Origin: Gadus chalcogrammus
Lineage: Eukaryota; Chordata; Actinopteri; Gadiformes; Gadidae
Direction of reading: 5' to 3'
Assembly (NCBI RefSeq): GCF_026213295.1
Contig: NC_079425.1
Location: 11,202,909 to 11,266,908 of the forward strand
Length of the DNA stretch: 64,000 nt
Within the stretch, counting starts at the first letter, position 1; each line of letters begins with the position of its first letter. Position numbers and translations under genes: made by a program. Of this stretch, positions 1 to 12,502 are shown one piece after another. Under the pieces are notes generated by a model. It was not told where the DNA came from. It did no database searches and saw nothing but the letters and a program-made list of their open reading frames with translations.

Positions 1-2039
1 AACAATGGTTGTAGACACCTCAGTGTCTACCTGTACATGGGTAGGTCTACCTACCTACCTACCGGTCACTAATGACAACACTAAAAACTTATCAGCAGGA
101 GAAACATTGTTGCTTTTAATCGGGGCTGTTGCAATAGGTTAAAACATTGAGAAAGAAACGGCCAGACGTATTTAATGTGTTGACATCTCAATCTATTTTA
201 ATTTGGGCATTGAGCATCATTCAGAAACCTATAGTTTTCAGACATTTCAGTAAAAAAATGACCTGCCATTTTTTGCTCCCAATACTAGGTTCACATAATT
301 TATGGGTCTGGGTTCTCCTGCACACTGTATTCTGGAACATGCTGTGGTGTATCTGTGTCATTCATTGTTATTTGATTCCAGCTTCTAAAGTTTCAAAGAA
401 AAATAATCCCCCTTTCATACATTTTCTGTGGAAGTAAGAGCAGAAGTTGATTTACATTATCTTGCAGTTTAGTCTTTATCTGACTTTACTGCATTCTGTT
501 ACTCGCATAATAAGGCCATCTACCTTATTTTGTCTACAAAAGTTGGATCAAACAACATCCTTCATTCATTCTAACATTTGTATAATTTCATTTTTTGTTT
601 TTTACTCTGACCTCTCAAATTGTTTAAGCGAAAGTGCACATGTATTTTAGAAAGTCAATTTCCGTACATTTTTGTCTTACGTCAGATCCGTTGATTCTTA
701 ACTTGCACTATTGTTCAGTACTTTTGTCACTGTAATATGTCTGGTCAAAAAGATCTGCAGAATCTTTTCATGCGATGTCTTTGCCAAACAAAGTTCAGAT
801 GAAAAGCGCTGTTGTTAGTGTATATAGTAATTATAAAACTGATAAAATGAGTCTATAGTAATTACTCTTTTCTCAAATGTGTGGATATGTATGTAATTTA
901 GTTTTCAGGGCCATTTACATTTTGTCTGTTTTGTTTTTGTTTCTAAACTTTTTGTTTAACTCCTCCTCTGTTTTTGGCCACACCAAGTTGTGAAAGAGGA
1001 GGTTGGTGAATAATTAATCCTTGTAATTAAACACTCCAGCTAGGGACGCTAGGGCTGATTGACGGCCAGATATTAGGCCCTTGTGTCGTAAGGTTGCAAG
1101 TTTAGTCTGAGGTTATCAGTGGCCAGAAGAGTCTTTCTCCCTCCCTGCTTCATTACTTTCACGAGTAGAGCATTTCATAGTGGAGTGATGGGGGCGTGGT
1201 GTGAAAGACAGTCTGGGACTTCATTAGCCAAATGGGCTGCCTCAGTCTATGAAGCACCAAATTGTTTGGCCCTGTTGAACAGACAACCCCCTTGTGGGTG
1301 CTTCACCACACTGTCCTGTTGAAATTCAGCCTCAGACATCTTTATTACATAAATGGTCACGCTCAAACATAATTTTCTGATACTACAAAACTACATGCCA
1401 TGTTGTTCTAGGCGCGCACACAACTTATGTAGTGATTTCCAAGGCTTAATGCTACCTTTGTTTGTGGGCACCTTACAAATCGATTTTAAAGCTGTTGAAA
1501 GAAAGTCTTTGGGTCATCTTTGGGCTGAGTAAAAAAAATGGTCATATGTATTGTTGTGTTTTTTTAAGGCATTGGATTGCCATGCCATTTATGAGCCTGT
1601 TAATGATAGGCAAAATAAATATGGATCCATTAAAAATGAAAGAGCTGAAGCCTCTGCAAGGTGGACCCCTGGGAATCAATTCTGAATGCAGTCTTAAATG
1701 GTATTATTATTAGTTTATTGGCTTGCATGCAATATCGTTGGATGTGGGAAAAACAAACAGTGGGAAGCCCACCCAAATGCAGAATTGATGCTGTTATAGG
1801 GGTTGTATTAAAATATTTACATTTGCTTCTGGTGTGTGAGCGTGGCTATGCTAATCGGATGTATGCCCTGTGGAACTAGATGGAGATGACTCATTCTTGC
1901 AACACGTCTCTGATTAGAGTTCTCGGTGAGGCTTAGAAACTGCCTTGCTTTATTTGGATAGTCTTTTACATTATTTTAAATAATAGCACATTTTCAATAT
2001 GAAGCAAATTTAATCATGTGGGTTTGACTCATGAAAAAG

Positions 2040-2044
<5 letters not shown>

Positions 2045-2102
<58 letters not shown>
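2045..2102. repeat. AT microsatellite, copy A
   Basis: An uninterrupted AT dinucleotide run. The copy B allele at 49829-49883 is slightly shorter and carries an AATA interruption. Confidence 0.97.
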
Positions 2103-2104
<2 letters not shown>

Positions 2105-4698
2105 AGACATGTATTTATTCAAATGAAATTGTATATAAAGCGGAATAGATATTCTATAATCATTCTTTAGTTTCCACTTTTTGCCTTTTCACGGCATTGC
2201 ATGTTCTCAGCAACAACTGAGCTTGTCTAGTGTATGTGCAAGTAAATTGAACTTAAAGTGTGATTTAAATAAAATATAACTTAATGCATAATAATCACTT
2301 TATTTTTCCTTCTCTGTAAAACGCTTACTAGCAGACTGAGAATAGTAACAACACAAAGATAAAGTACATAGCACACTCATTCATTTAACGAACAACGTGA
2401 AATGTTTCAGGCCTTAAAACTATTTTGGACCTAAATGACCAATCGTGCAGGAGATGATATTGGTGGCTGGGGTCTGCCGGAGCAGGCTTTTGTTTGAAAG
2501 GAGGTTGGGCAATAATGTTTGTTGAATGATTAGTTACTCAAGATGGAGATGAGTGTCTCAGCAGAAGAACTTTGGAGTGATTCATGAAAGTAAAAATTAG
2601 CAGTTGGAAAGGATTGATTACACTTTTACCTGGATCCTGAAATGTTGTGTGGTGTTGGATGCTCCTGCTAGGGAGCCAGTCCCTATGGCCCCTGCACAGG
2701 CTCCTCCTGGCTACGGCCACACGGTCTAGTGGTATCGACTTCCTGGTCACCAGCCTGAGCATGCCCACTAGCTACAACCCCATGGTGCTCCTGCCATGGG
2801 AGTATGCATGCTCCCCTTCTGACTAGGAAACTCGAGAAATTCACTGATGTGCAGCATTGGGAGTGTATTCAGTCCTTAAAAATATAATATCCATTTCAAT
2901 ATTGCACTTCAGTCAATCAGCCTTGCAGACATTAAGCAATGGAGAACAGCTATGCATCCTTGACTAAAGGTCATGGGAAAGTTACATTTATGGTTTTCAA
3001 ATGTTATGTTCTGGTTGATGCTAATCCCAAATTAATGACTAATGTTGCTCAGGCCATGTCCTGCCCTCTCAATGGGATGGAGGACACAAGTGATGATTAA
3101 CGCCAACAAAGAGAGCTTCTATTTGTCCACTGTCCAGCTGTCTTTATCTTACTAAGGAAGGCAGGTAGTATGCTGCTCCAGAGTGGTTTGGGGCAGTTTT
3201 TATGTACAGCTAAACATTAGCATGGAGAGGGTTTTAATAATTTTAGACTGCATTATCATTCATAGTGCATTGCACTTAGCCATTTACAAAATGAACTTTG
3301 TGGAGCCCGATTTTACAGACACCATCTCACAAATCAGACAAGTTTTTATTTTTTTTACTTTATTTTTATTTCTTATTTTTATTTCTCAGTCAATTCTGCA
3401 TCACATTCAAAGTAATTTAAAGTTATTTAGGCTGGCACAAGGCAAAACCTTATCGTTACTCACTATATTCAAATAAATGACCACAGGAAAAGGTGTACAC
3501 TCCAGTTATTGCTGTTGGTTTTTAGCACGGGACCATATGTTTGCATTGGATCTATGTCATGGCCTGCTACATGATGTGTACCACTCAAACACATCTAGAA
3601 TAAACACTGATTTAAAGCAACAGCGCATATTTGGCTTGTAGGTGGGGTTGAGTAGGCTCTTTAATCCTGAGGTTAGTGTTCCTATTGTAAAGAGATTCAT
3701 GCTACGAAAGGCAGGTGCAGCATACCATTTAACACACCTTTGTCAACATGTTTTTAATTTCATGTTTCTACAAGATACTATCTGACTTGAATGCATTTAA
3801 ATTAAGTTTGCATTATATATGTTATTTGTTATTATATTTGTTTTATCTGATACATTATGTAATACACATACAAAGATTGACCCACTGCTTCAAGTTGCGC
3901 ATGTCTCAAATGTTCAATGTTCAATTTGATGTACAAAATGTGGTGTATCATTGTTGAGTCATATATAAATGTTAAAACGAGTTCAGTCATTATGGCTGAA
4001 GTAGCACACTAATAAGACAACCCATTTTAACAGAAGGAACATGTACAGTTGGTGTTATCTGGAGGGCAGATAACAACTTTATCAGTATGTTTGCTCCATC
4101 TCTGTCCCAAACATCCTCCCTCCTGTTTCTCCAGTTCGTTTTTATTTCACCCTGTATGGTCAAACCAGCGTTCAAACGACCGGAAACATCCCTTTCAAAT
4201 GCCTCTAGATATCTCCCACTCCCTATTAGCATGTCTTCCACTGTGAAGTTTCATTTAGCTTGGTTCCTCTTTACACTCCCTAATGGACTTGGCCCTGTTC
4301 TGCTTTTGTCTTGCTTTAGTACCGTGAAATTCACCTTCGGGGAAAGGAAGCCATCATTTCTCAAGCTTCTTTACATGTTGTAAATATAGTTGATGATTTA
4401 ACCCCCTTCTTTCAAATCCATTTTCTTCATTTGGGCTATATATAGTTTCCATTGTTTGTACACCATATTGACAAGAGTGCAATGCTTAAGAGAAATCGTT
4501 CAAAGCAGCAGCAACGAAGCGAATAGTCATTTTAAATGGAGATGCTACATAACGTTTGACCTAATTTTACTTTTGTTCTTGTTTAAATAAACTGTAGGGG
4601 TCTTTCACTTTCCCTCTCACTATTCTGCTGTCCTGTAAATAATGCATTTTACACATTTATATCCACATTTATATATTAGTTATGGCCACTTAATAATT

Positions 4699-4800
4699 TA
4701 AAGGTACAGTATGTAAGTTTGCCATAAACTTGCATACTATTTAAAATATTGCCCGAATTGTATTAGACTAATTACACATTAAGTAATGGTGCAAAAAAGT
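4699..4800 (+). mobile_element. Possible transposon end, copy A
   Basis: TTTAAAGGTACAGTATGTAAG followed by AT-rich sequence resembles the ends at 25770, 44460 and 47128. The right end is not identified. The same sequence occurs in copy B near 52494. Confidence 0.35.
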
Positions 4801-7800
4801 GTCCCATTAAAAAAGAAAAGCTTGAGTCACCAATTAGCGGCAGTACAGAAAATTTGGCGCGCTAACCATGGACGTATTAAACTAACCATTGACAGGCTGA
4901 CATTACTTCGCCACAGCAAAGGCGCCGCGATACAAGAATAGTTCCATTTTATGTACTGCTCAGAGTACTGCTTACTAAGCTAAGTTAGCATCTCATTCAA
5001 GGAATACATTATTGCTGCTCATATATATGCAGCACGAACATTTGATAAATAGGTTAACAGCGTTTTTTATTTATGTCTTATTAGTGTTACTTAACCAATG
5101 TGTTCAGAGTTTACTCATGTAGTTCTAGCAATACCGATATGCACCTTCCAAGCAATTACCACTAAAACAGCATGGCAGGTATACTATGATAACCTGTATT
5201 ACAATATCAGACATTGTTTTTTAGCTGTTCGCTGCTCGCCATCTGAAATGAAACTCGTCAAAGAGTAATTTCCTGGTAGAGCAAGGTGAGTGGCTTGGCA
5301 TGTAGGGCAAAGGGACTCAATGAGACCAATACTCAAATAAGCCTTACGGCAACCCGTACATGTTTTTTTCATGTTTAATATGTTTTTGTTTTATTTTATC
5401 AGATTGTTTATGTTCAAAACATTTTCAAGTCATTTTCCAACACCACTGAAAAACATCTGTTTCTCGATGGATAATTTGTCCTGGACGCAACTAGGGACTT
5501 TTGATGCCAAAATGTGGACAGACGTATCCTTAAAAGTATTCAGAATCTTTAAGGCCCTGTTTATACAAGCCTTTCCAAACTCATCTAATCCCAAATTTTG
5601 GGGTTGTGAGATTGCAATACGAAAACTTGTTTTATCCATCTAAAGAAATGCATGGTAGTACAAGATATGTACACTATTAAAACCACAGGCTGTGTTCGCT
5701 ACATTCAATCAAATTTGACTAGCGATAGATTCCCAATGAAGAACTTCTCACTGAAGAGTTAAGTCACATACTCAGCTAAGAGATTCTGCCAACCATGGAT
5801 GTGGTGCAAACCTGAAACCTGTATGTGGGTGCGCATATCAAGCAGGGATTTTTTGTTTACTGCCCCAGGTCTGAACAGGCTGAGACAGTTGGGCCATTTG
5901 TGTAAAATGGCAAAAATCTATACATAGCAATACAATCTAGATTTATAAACAATGCAGATCTAGATATGTATCTCATGTGAACAGTGCATAAAGGTAGGTT
6001 TGACTAACAACAATTCGATGCCCCTCAAGCTCTCCCACCCTAGACAGATATATGTAAATAATTATGTCATCAGTCTTCCATTGATATGACTTATTCTGTA
6101 TAGTATTGCTGTGAACCACAGTGAAGACCGAACACCCAGGTTAAGTTTTCTTCAACAGGCTAGACAATGACTGTTACACAGATGCCACCGGCGACCACAT
6201 TTGGCCATGTTAAACCATTTTTGAACTGTGGCTACCCAAGTTGGCAACCATGTAGTCCCATTAGAATAAGGGAGTCTGAAGTGGGAGGGAGACCTTAAAA
6301 AAGGACCAACAGGACAGAATTAGTGTTATTCCATTATTTTCTCATTACCCACATCCCCAAAGGAACAACTATAAGCAACTTTGGATTTTTTTTCTCCTCA
6401 CAAGAATTGTATGTCAAGCAAAGATAGGTATTTACCATTTGACACTTGCATTGTCTTCCACAATTACTCTAGGGATACTTATATCAGCCTTTTATGGGCC
6501 TATACAGGTGACGGTTTCAACATCATAGTATTGGCAAAAAAAAGCCTGATTGTATTTTTTTTTTTTTAAATGTCCATTGCATTTTCCTTCTGTTTGTGTG
6601 TGTTTTATTTTATTTTTCCCATTAGGGCCCACATAAAACCTAAACCAAATGAAAATATTCTTGCTTAGGCAACATTTGTTGTAAATTGCTGAACGAGTGA
6701 GATGGTCTTGAAAAAGTCTCCCGTAAGGCCATTAGATTTCACCTTTCACCCTGACAGTTTTAAAGGTTATCAAACAATATGGACCAGAACTGGTTGTGTT
6801 TTGCGATGTGAGACAGATGAGTCATTGAGTTGTTCCCATTATAATATTTTTTATATTATAATGGCTGTTATATTTGAGGATCCTCTCCATAAGAGACATT
6901 CTTTCTACTTATATCCTAACCAAGCTCAAGACACCGTCTTGAACATTTCAGCAAAAAAAAATGGAAAATGTTCTTTGGCCAATAATGATTCAGGGAGTCA
7001 AAGGCTGATCAAGTCATTCTTTCCTGAGAAAACTGGTGTATATTGATGGTGAAGCAGAATTGCATGGAATGAAATGACTATGAATACAAAATTTACTTGG
7101 CTTTTTCACAATGGTTTTTAGATCTAAACGATGCTGGTTCCTGAACAGCTAAATATGTAAAAATGAATCTTTGCCATGTAGGGCACTTACTTTATTGATA
7201 ATAGTTATGTGGGAAATCAAGCAAAATTGAAATGCTTACGCATTATGAAATAGTTACAAAAGTATGTGTGCTGTGCAGTTTTAAGGCATACTGTTTTGAC
7301 AACTATATTTTTAACAGCTCCACCCCCTCCAGTCCGTTAGACAAGGTCTGATAAATAGATTGACTGCCCACCTCTCACGTAGTAGGAGAGATGCTGCTTC
7401 AAGATGCTCGGGCCAGAACTTGTAATTGGCGATCGTCAGCAGAGTGCTGACGCTCTTGATTGCATTTAATAATAACAGGGTTTGATGTAAGAGAAATGCA
7501 TTAGGCCTACGCGCGTGTTGATTCACACACACTTTGATCCTGTTGTGTTGATGATACATATCTGCCTGTTCAAGGCTAAATTCGGCGATACTGGTTACGT
7601 TTCTCCTTCAGAAAAACATAAAAATAAACCAGAGCTCATTGAAGCTACAAGCAGAAACAGACAGTTTGACTGGGGGTGGGAGTGGAGAGTGATGACTCAT
7701 GAGTGCACAGAGGAGCCTCCTTCATCTTTTTTCAGGATCCAATCACTTCTTTGACCAGCTGTCACTCATTGCGATATTCTCACCAACCTTTTCTGCTATG

Positions 7801-10720
7801 ATATTATTTTTGATTGCATGGATAGGAGAAGCTTAGACTTAATGACCTCTATTAAGGTGTCTGTGCATTGCATATTTAGATCAAATAAAGGTCATGTATA
7901 TCATATACTATATGCCAGTATAGCAGCATATATTTATACCATATTTAGATTTTATTTTTTATGGCGCAGATGTTTTGAATGCAATATGCCTCAAACAAAA
8001 GCTCATCATTTAAATAATGAGGAATGAGCAAACCATACTCAAAAATGTGTTCCAACCTAAAATCTAAAAGGTAATGCAAAAGCTTCAGAGACCAAAGCAT
8101 GTCTAAACTAGTACCGATGCCTTGTGAGATGCCTTTATTTAAACTCTTGCAAAAAGATTTAACCCAGTGTTGAATAGAAAAGGAATGTTAGTATTTGTCC
8201 TAACTATGTAGCATTCCGTGGACAAAAGAGAGATTACTTCGACATACAGACAGGCCGCTTGAAACAGCCCTCTGGCCCAGTTTAAAACCTATTTCATGTG
8301 TACTTTTAGCATGCATATTACACCCAGACAAAATTGTCTGATAATTGTCCAATGCTTAAGGGTGGGGAAAAGGCCACAGTCATCGTCAATGATGACAAAA
8401 TCACATAACCTTTTGTCTTTTGTTGAGTTTCCCCACTTCACAAATCATATGTCATGTAGGAAAACTGAGTGAGGTTGGGCCTTACACATATGACTTTTTA
8501 AATAATGACACTTTTTTTTGGTGAATGCTATTTGTTAAGCATGGTTTTCTCATTGTGTCGACTGTTGGATTGAGATGTGTTTATTAGATATTATATTAAT
8601 TATGAGTATTTTTATTTAACATTTTCAAAAGTTGATAATAAACATGAAATCTTGTTGATGGCAAAAATAAAATGTTATTGTAGCCAATGCAAAGATATGC
8701 ATTTTCACCAAACATTCACATAGGGAATTCTAGTTTGAGCAGTGAGCCCAAAGTTTTCTGAAAGTTTTGAAGGTAAATACTCGGCACGCAAGAACTATGC
8801 CATCGTCATCACCTTTAAATTCAGCTATCTAAAACATTCGCTCACACGTCAAAATAGTATATATTTTTCCTATGTGTCCTTGCATTTTGCAATGAACTTT
8901 GTGTGATGGAGGGAAATGTAAACCCAGCACCTACACCCTTTCCATGGCAACGGACGCGACAAGGAAAAGCGATCCGGTACCCGTGTATCTGTCTCCCTAA
9001 TGGTCTGTCTGTTAGTGTAACAAGATCTGTAAAAACTCCCCTCAGTGACATTTTAGATCCCTCACTGTAACTGACCTAGGCTGGGGAGACACTAGTAGGA
9101 TTTAGATGAGTACTCGGCCCTCTCTCAGGTTCCTGTCCCCCTTTTCCTAATGAATTTAGCCATAATAACGCATCTAAGATGTAAGCCCGGGGTATTATGG
9201 CCCCGATCTGTCTCTTTTTCTGTTCCCACATGAGCAGACTGAACCACCTCATCCATATGCATAAATGTATAAATCCACCAGTCACAAAGGAAAATGATTC
9301 GCTATATATATCATCTGTTATCAGTTAACCTAGTGGAGGCATGAGAACTATGACCGTTGTGTTTAAATGGAAATATCTAAGAATGCCTTGGGGTTGTTTG
9401 GTTTACTTTGGTTTACTTTGGTTGAGTTTGGTGCTTTGCATTTTCCCTTTATGTTGTACTGCACCACTCTGACCACTCCTAACTCTTCTGTTCCCTCTGC
9501 TGGGAAAGGCAGATATTACACGTCCCATCCAGAAGACCTTATAAACAGCTGTTTTCTTTTCATGTATGCATAATGGAGGAGCTATACATTTGATAATTTA
9601 TAGATTATTTGACTATTTGTTTGTTTCTTAGGATTTCCTGGTCACGATTCAGCTAGTAGTTAGAACTTTGCTGACACCCTTTGGTATGAAATATCAATGT
9701 GAATGACTCACTCCTAATGCCAATGAACTTTGTAAATGCCAGACCAAATGTAGCCAAAACCCTTTAGAGTTTGTTTTCTCTCTGGTCATGGATATGGCAT
9801 TTCTCACACCCACCACTCTGTCAGGAACACAGACATATAATGCCCTTTATCTTGTCTTTTTGTGTAAAGGATCTAGTCTTGTGTTGAGTGAGGGTTTTCT
9901 CGGGATAACATTTAATGTTTGCATTATGAGTACTATAAACATTCGATGCCGCCGGTACTCTTGGTATCTCTAAATTAATATTAATGTGAATGCTGCAAGT
10001 CTTTTCCCTTAATCTTAAGTTTTTTCATATCGTCCATTTGGATTTGAGGTCTCTGTGATGCAACGTGAAAGATAAGCTCTTTGATCAGTTAGTCCTCAGT
10101 TAATGGATTATTTCCGGAATAATTTCTAAAAATAGAGAGCCGCACTACATCATGGTTGGGATATTGTTAGCTATATTAAATAGTTATGAAACAATTTCAG
10201 AATTTCGATTTTTTTAATCTGGGCAGAACAGCGTTCACATATGGGACTGTGAACACTGTTTTCTTTGAAGAATACTGCAAACAAGTAAATTGCAATTTTC
10301 TCTCTTCAGGTGGCTTATGTCCACATTGAAGGTAAAGGCTTTCTTACTTTACTGTTTGTGTTGCTGTTGTATTTTCTTTTTCCTGTTTTGTATTGAACAG
10401 CACAACAGGCAAGTTCATTATGCGTGTGAGTCATCACACTAGCCCACACCCCCTCCCATCTGCTGCTGTGCTGTGCGCTAGCAGGCAGAGGGAAACGCCA
10501 TTGATCACTCCTTCCCTCACACATGCACGCACACACCCCACCTTCCACGTCACTATCGATTGACATGCTTAATGTTTTTGTGGGGAAATAGCAGGCATTT
10601 CCTATTGTGCAATTCCCATCTGTTGGCTGCCAGAGAGTTCAAATTGCTGTCAAAATAGCCTTGCATAAGTTCAAACAATTAGAAGCAGTTATTCCACCTT
10701 TTTTTGATGCCTGTAGACGA

Positions 10721-10749
10721 TTATGCCTGCAATTTAATTGCAGGCATAA
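10721..10749. repeat. Perfect palindrome, copy A
   Basis: 14-base arms around a single T: TTATGCCTGCAATT, then AATTGCAGGCATAA. It lies in METTL15 intron 1. Confidence 0.9.
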
Positions 10750-12365
10750 AACAATTTAAGGAAAATTGTTGGTAAATCTTAAAGAGCTGCAGTTCACTGG
10801 TTTGGTATATCCTTGAGTTGTTCACATTTAGATTCGAACAGGGATTTTCTGAATACACAGTAAAGTGTCACAATCTAACCCTGTTCTGTCGAACCTGAAA
10901 ATGCTATATGAATCAAAAGAGGAATAGATTAATTAAATGGAAGGAAGTTAATCGCCTGAGCAAGTTCTTCCCTATCCACCACACTTTCTATGGTCATGGT
11001 TAGCTAGTTAGTTTTTCCTCAGTTGGGGTCAAATGCGCTGACCACCGCAGGTGTTTAAGCCGTGCCGATGCTGAACAACATATCACTTGTTTTTCTCCAG
11101 TGTACGTGATGAGGGAAGTTATCTTTGGAGGGAACTGGAAACGACTAGTGGTACTATGAATGTTTGGCATTCTGTCGTGTTGTTATTTTTACGCCGCTCC
11201 TGCTTAGAATACCGACTTTCACATCAACCATGTTGCTTCAGGGTGTTGCTCTCAATATTCCCCTCTTTAGTCAGACGAGCGTTGCCGCGACCACATTTAA
11301 TGGTGACGGTGAGAAGCGGGTCACACTATGAGTACTTTGTTCCTGTGAGGACTGTCAGCTAAAGCTATTCAAGTACAACTCTCAAACACGAACAAAAAGC
11401 TCCCAAAACACAAGCGATGCGCTCCAGTTGGGATCCTTCTTTGGTGCTTTGTGGGGCATCTGTTTCTCTGGATGTCTGTGTAGCCTTCGGTAGAGACATG
11501 GGTGGTACGGTGGCTGGAACTGGCTTTAATTTATTTAATGACATTTTTCTGTTAATTTGTTCCCTGTGTTATTTTTATTTACTGAATGAATGCATATGAG
11601 GGGTCCTACTTGGTCTGTACTGTGGATAGTCAGACTGGGTCTGTGTCACGGTAGTGTCTGAGTTACCAAAATACTCCATGACATGGATGATGTTCAACAA
11701 TGTACAACTTTTAATCATTGCGGGGATGCCTTCCCCCCTTTTTTTCCTCTTTTAAAGTAGCTGCTTAAATTTTACTTGCATCTACCTCGTCTACCTCAAT
11801 AGGATTCCCATCACTGGCCTATTGGTGTGCAGCAGAAACCCTTATTGGAGTATGGTGATTGGGACACTAATAGCTCACAGTGGATATAATGCATAGCACA
11901 GCCAGCTAACCAACTAGAACTAAACACCTATTGTGAGACTCCATAAATCCTTGCTCTCTAAATATTCATAGAAAATATTTAAGTTTTAACATTTTTATTG
12001 AGTTACTTCCAGATAATAAACATACAACATTTAACGCACCAACACCTGCAAAAAAAGAACTGCCATTCATTCAAAGACACAGATTACAAACTTATCATAG
12101 ATTCATAGTTTCATGGCCTGTTTCTTAAACATATAGACTTTACTGGTACTTTCCCAGACTGGGTCATTTTAGTTTAACGTGACTTTTGGGATGGATGGGT
12201 GTAATCCAGTCTCCACCATTAGGCTATAAATGCCTTCCTCCCATAAATAACATTCAGAACATGGCAACAAAGGTGGTTGTCGGAGCCAAACTGCTTGCTC
12301 ATGGATTCACCTAATATCGGATCACACAGTTAACATTGAGCATTTCATTCACATCGTCTACACAG

Positions 12366-12502
12366 GTGGTCCTGGACATGACGTTTGGAGGCGGGGGTCA
12401 CACCAAAGAAATACTGAATACGTATTCTGATGTAACGGTCCTGGCCCTAGATCGAGACCCTGTGGCATTCGGTTTGGCCCAGCAGCTAGCAAAGCAGTAC
12501 AA
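12366..12502 (+). CDS. METTL15: METTL15 coding exon 2, copy A (SAM-binding motif I)
   Basis: This 137-base exon belongs to the mitochondrial RsmH/MraW-type methyltransferase, which makes N4-methylcytidine in 12S rRNA of the small mitoribosomal subunit using S-adenosylmethionine. It encodes VVLDMTFGGGGHTKEIL, which contains the glycine-rich SAM-binding motif I of the family, followed by TVLALDRDP, the acidic motif II that contacts the cofactor. The acceptor is CAG ending at 12365 and the donor is GTAAGT at 12503. It joins in phase 0 to an exon ending in the codons for PGQ (the exon at 38283-38513) and leaves two bases that complete Asn with the first base of exon 3. The reading frame is intact and identical to copy B. 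Confidence 0.93.

Larger units (their letters stand above)
1..12365 (+). other. METTL15: METTL15 intron 1 (copy A, 3' part)
   Basis: Non-coding sequence upstream of exon 2, ending in a pyrimidine-containing tract and CAG at 12363-12365. It holds a TACC repeat near 46-61, an AT microsatellite at 2045-2102, a transposon-like end at 4699 and a perfect palindrome at 10721-10749. The short open frames here have no recognisable domains. Several recur at the same relative position in copy B simply because the block is duplicated. Exon 1 for this copy is not in the window. Confidence 0.8.

Noticed and set aside
6702..7046. 114-codon plus-strand frame in copy A
   Set aside because: The same region in copy B is broken by several indels, and the sequence has no recognisable domain, so it is unlikely to be coding.
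11087..11362. 91-codon frame starting after a TTTTTCTCCAG acceptor-like site
   Set aside because: No family resemblance and no matching donor or phase with METTL15 exons.
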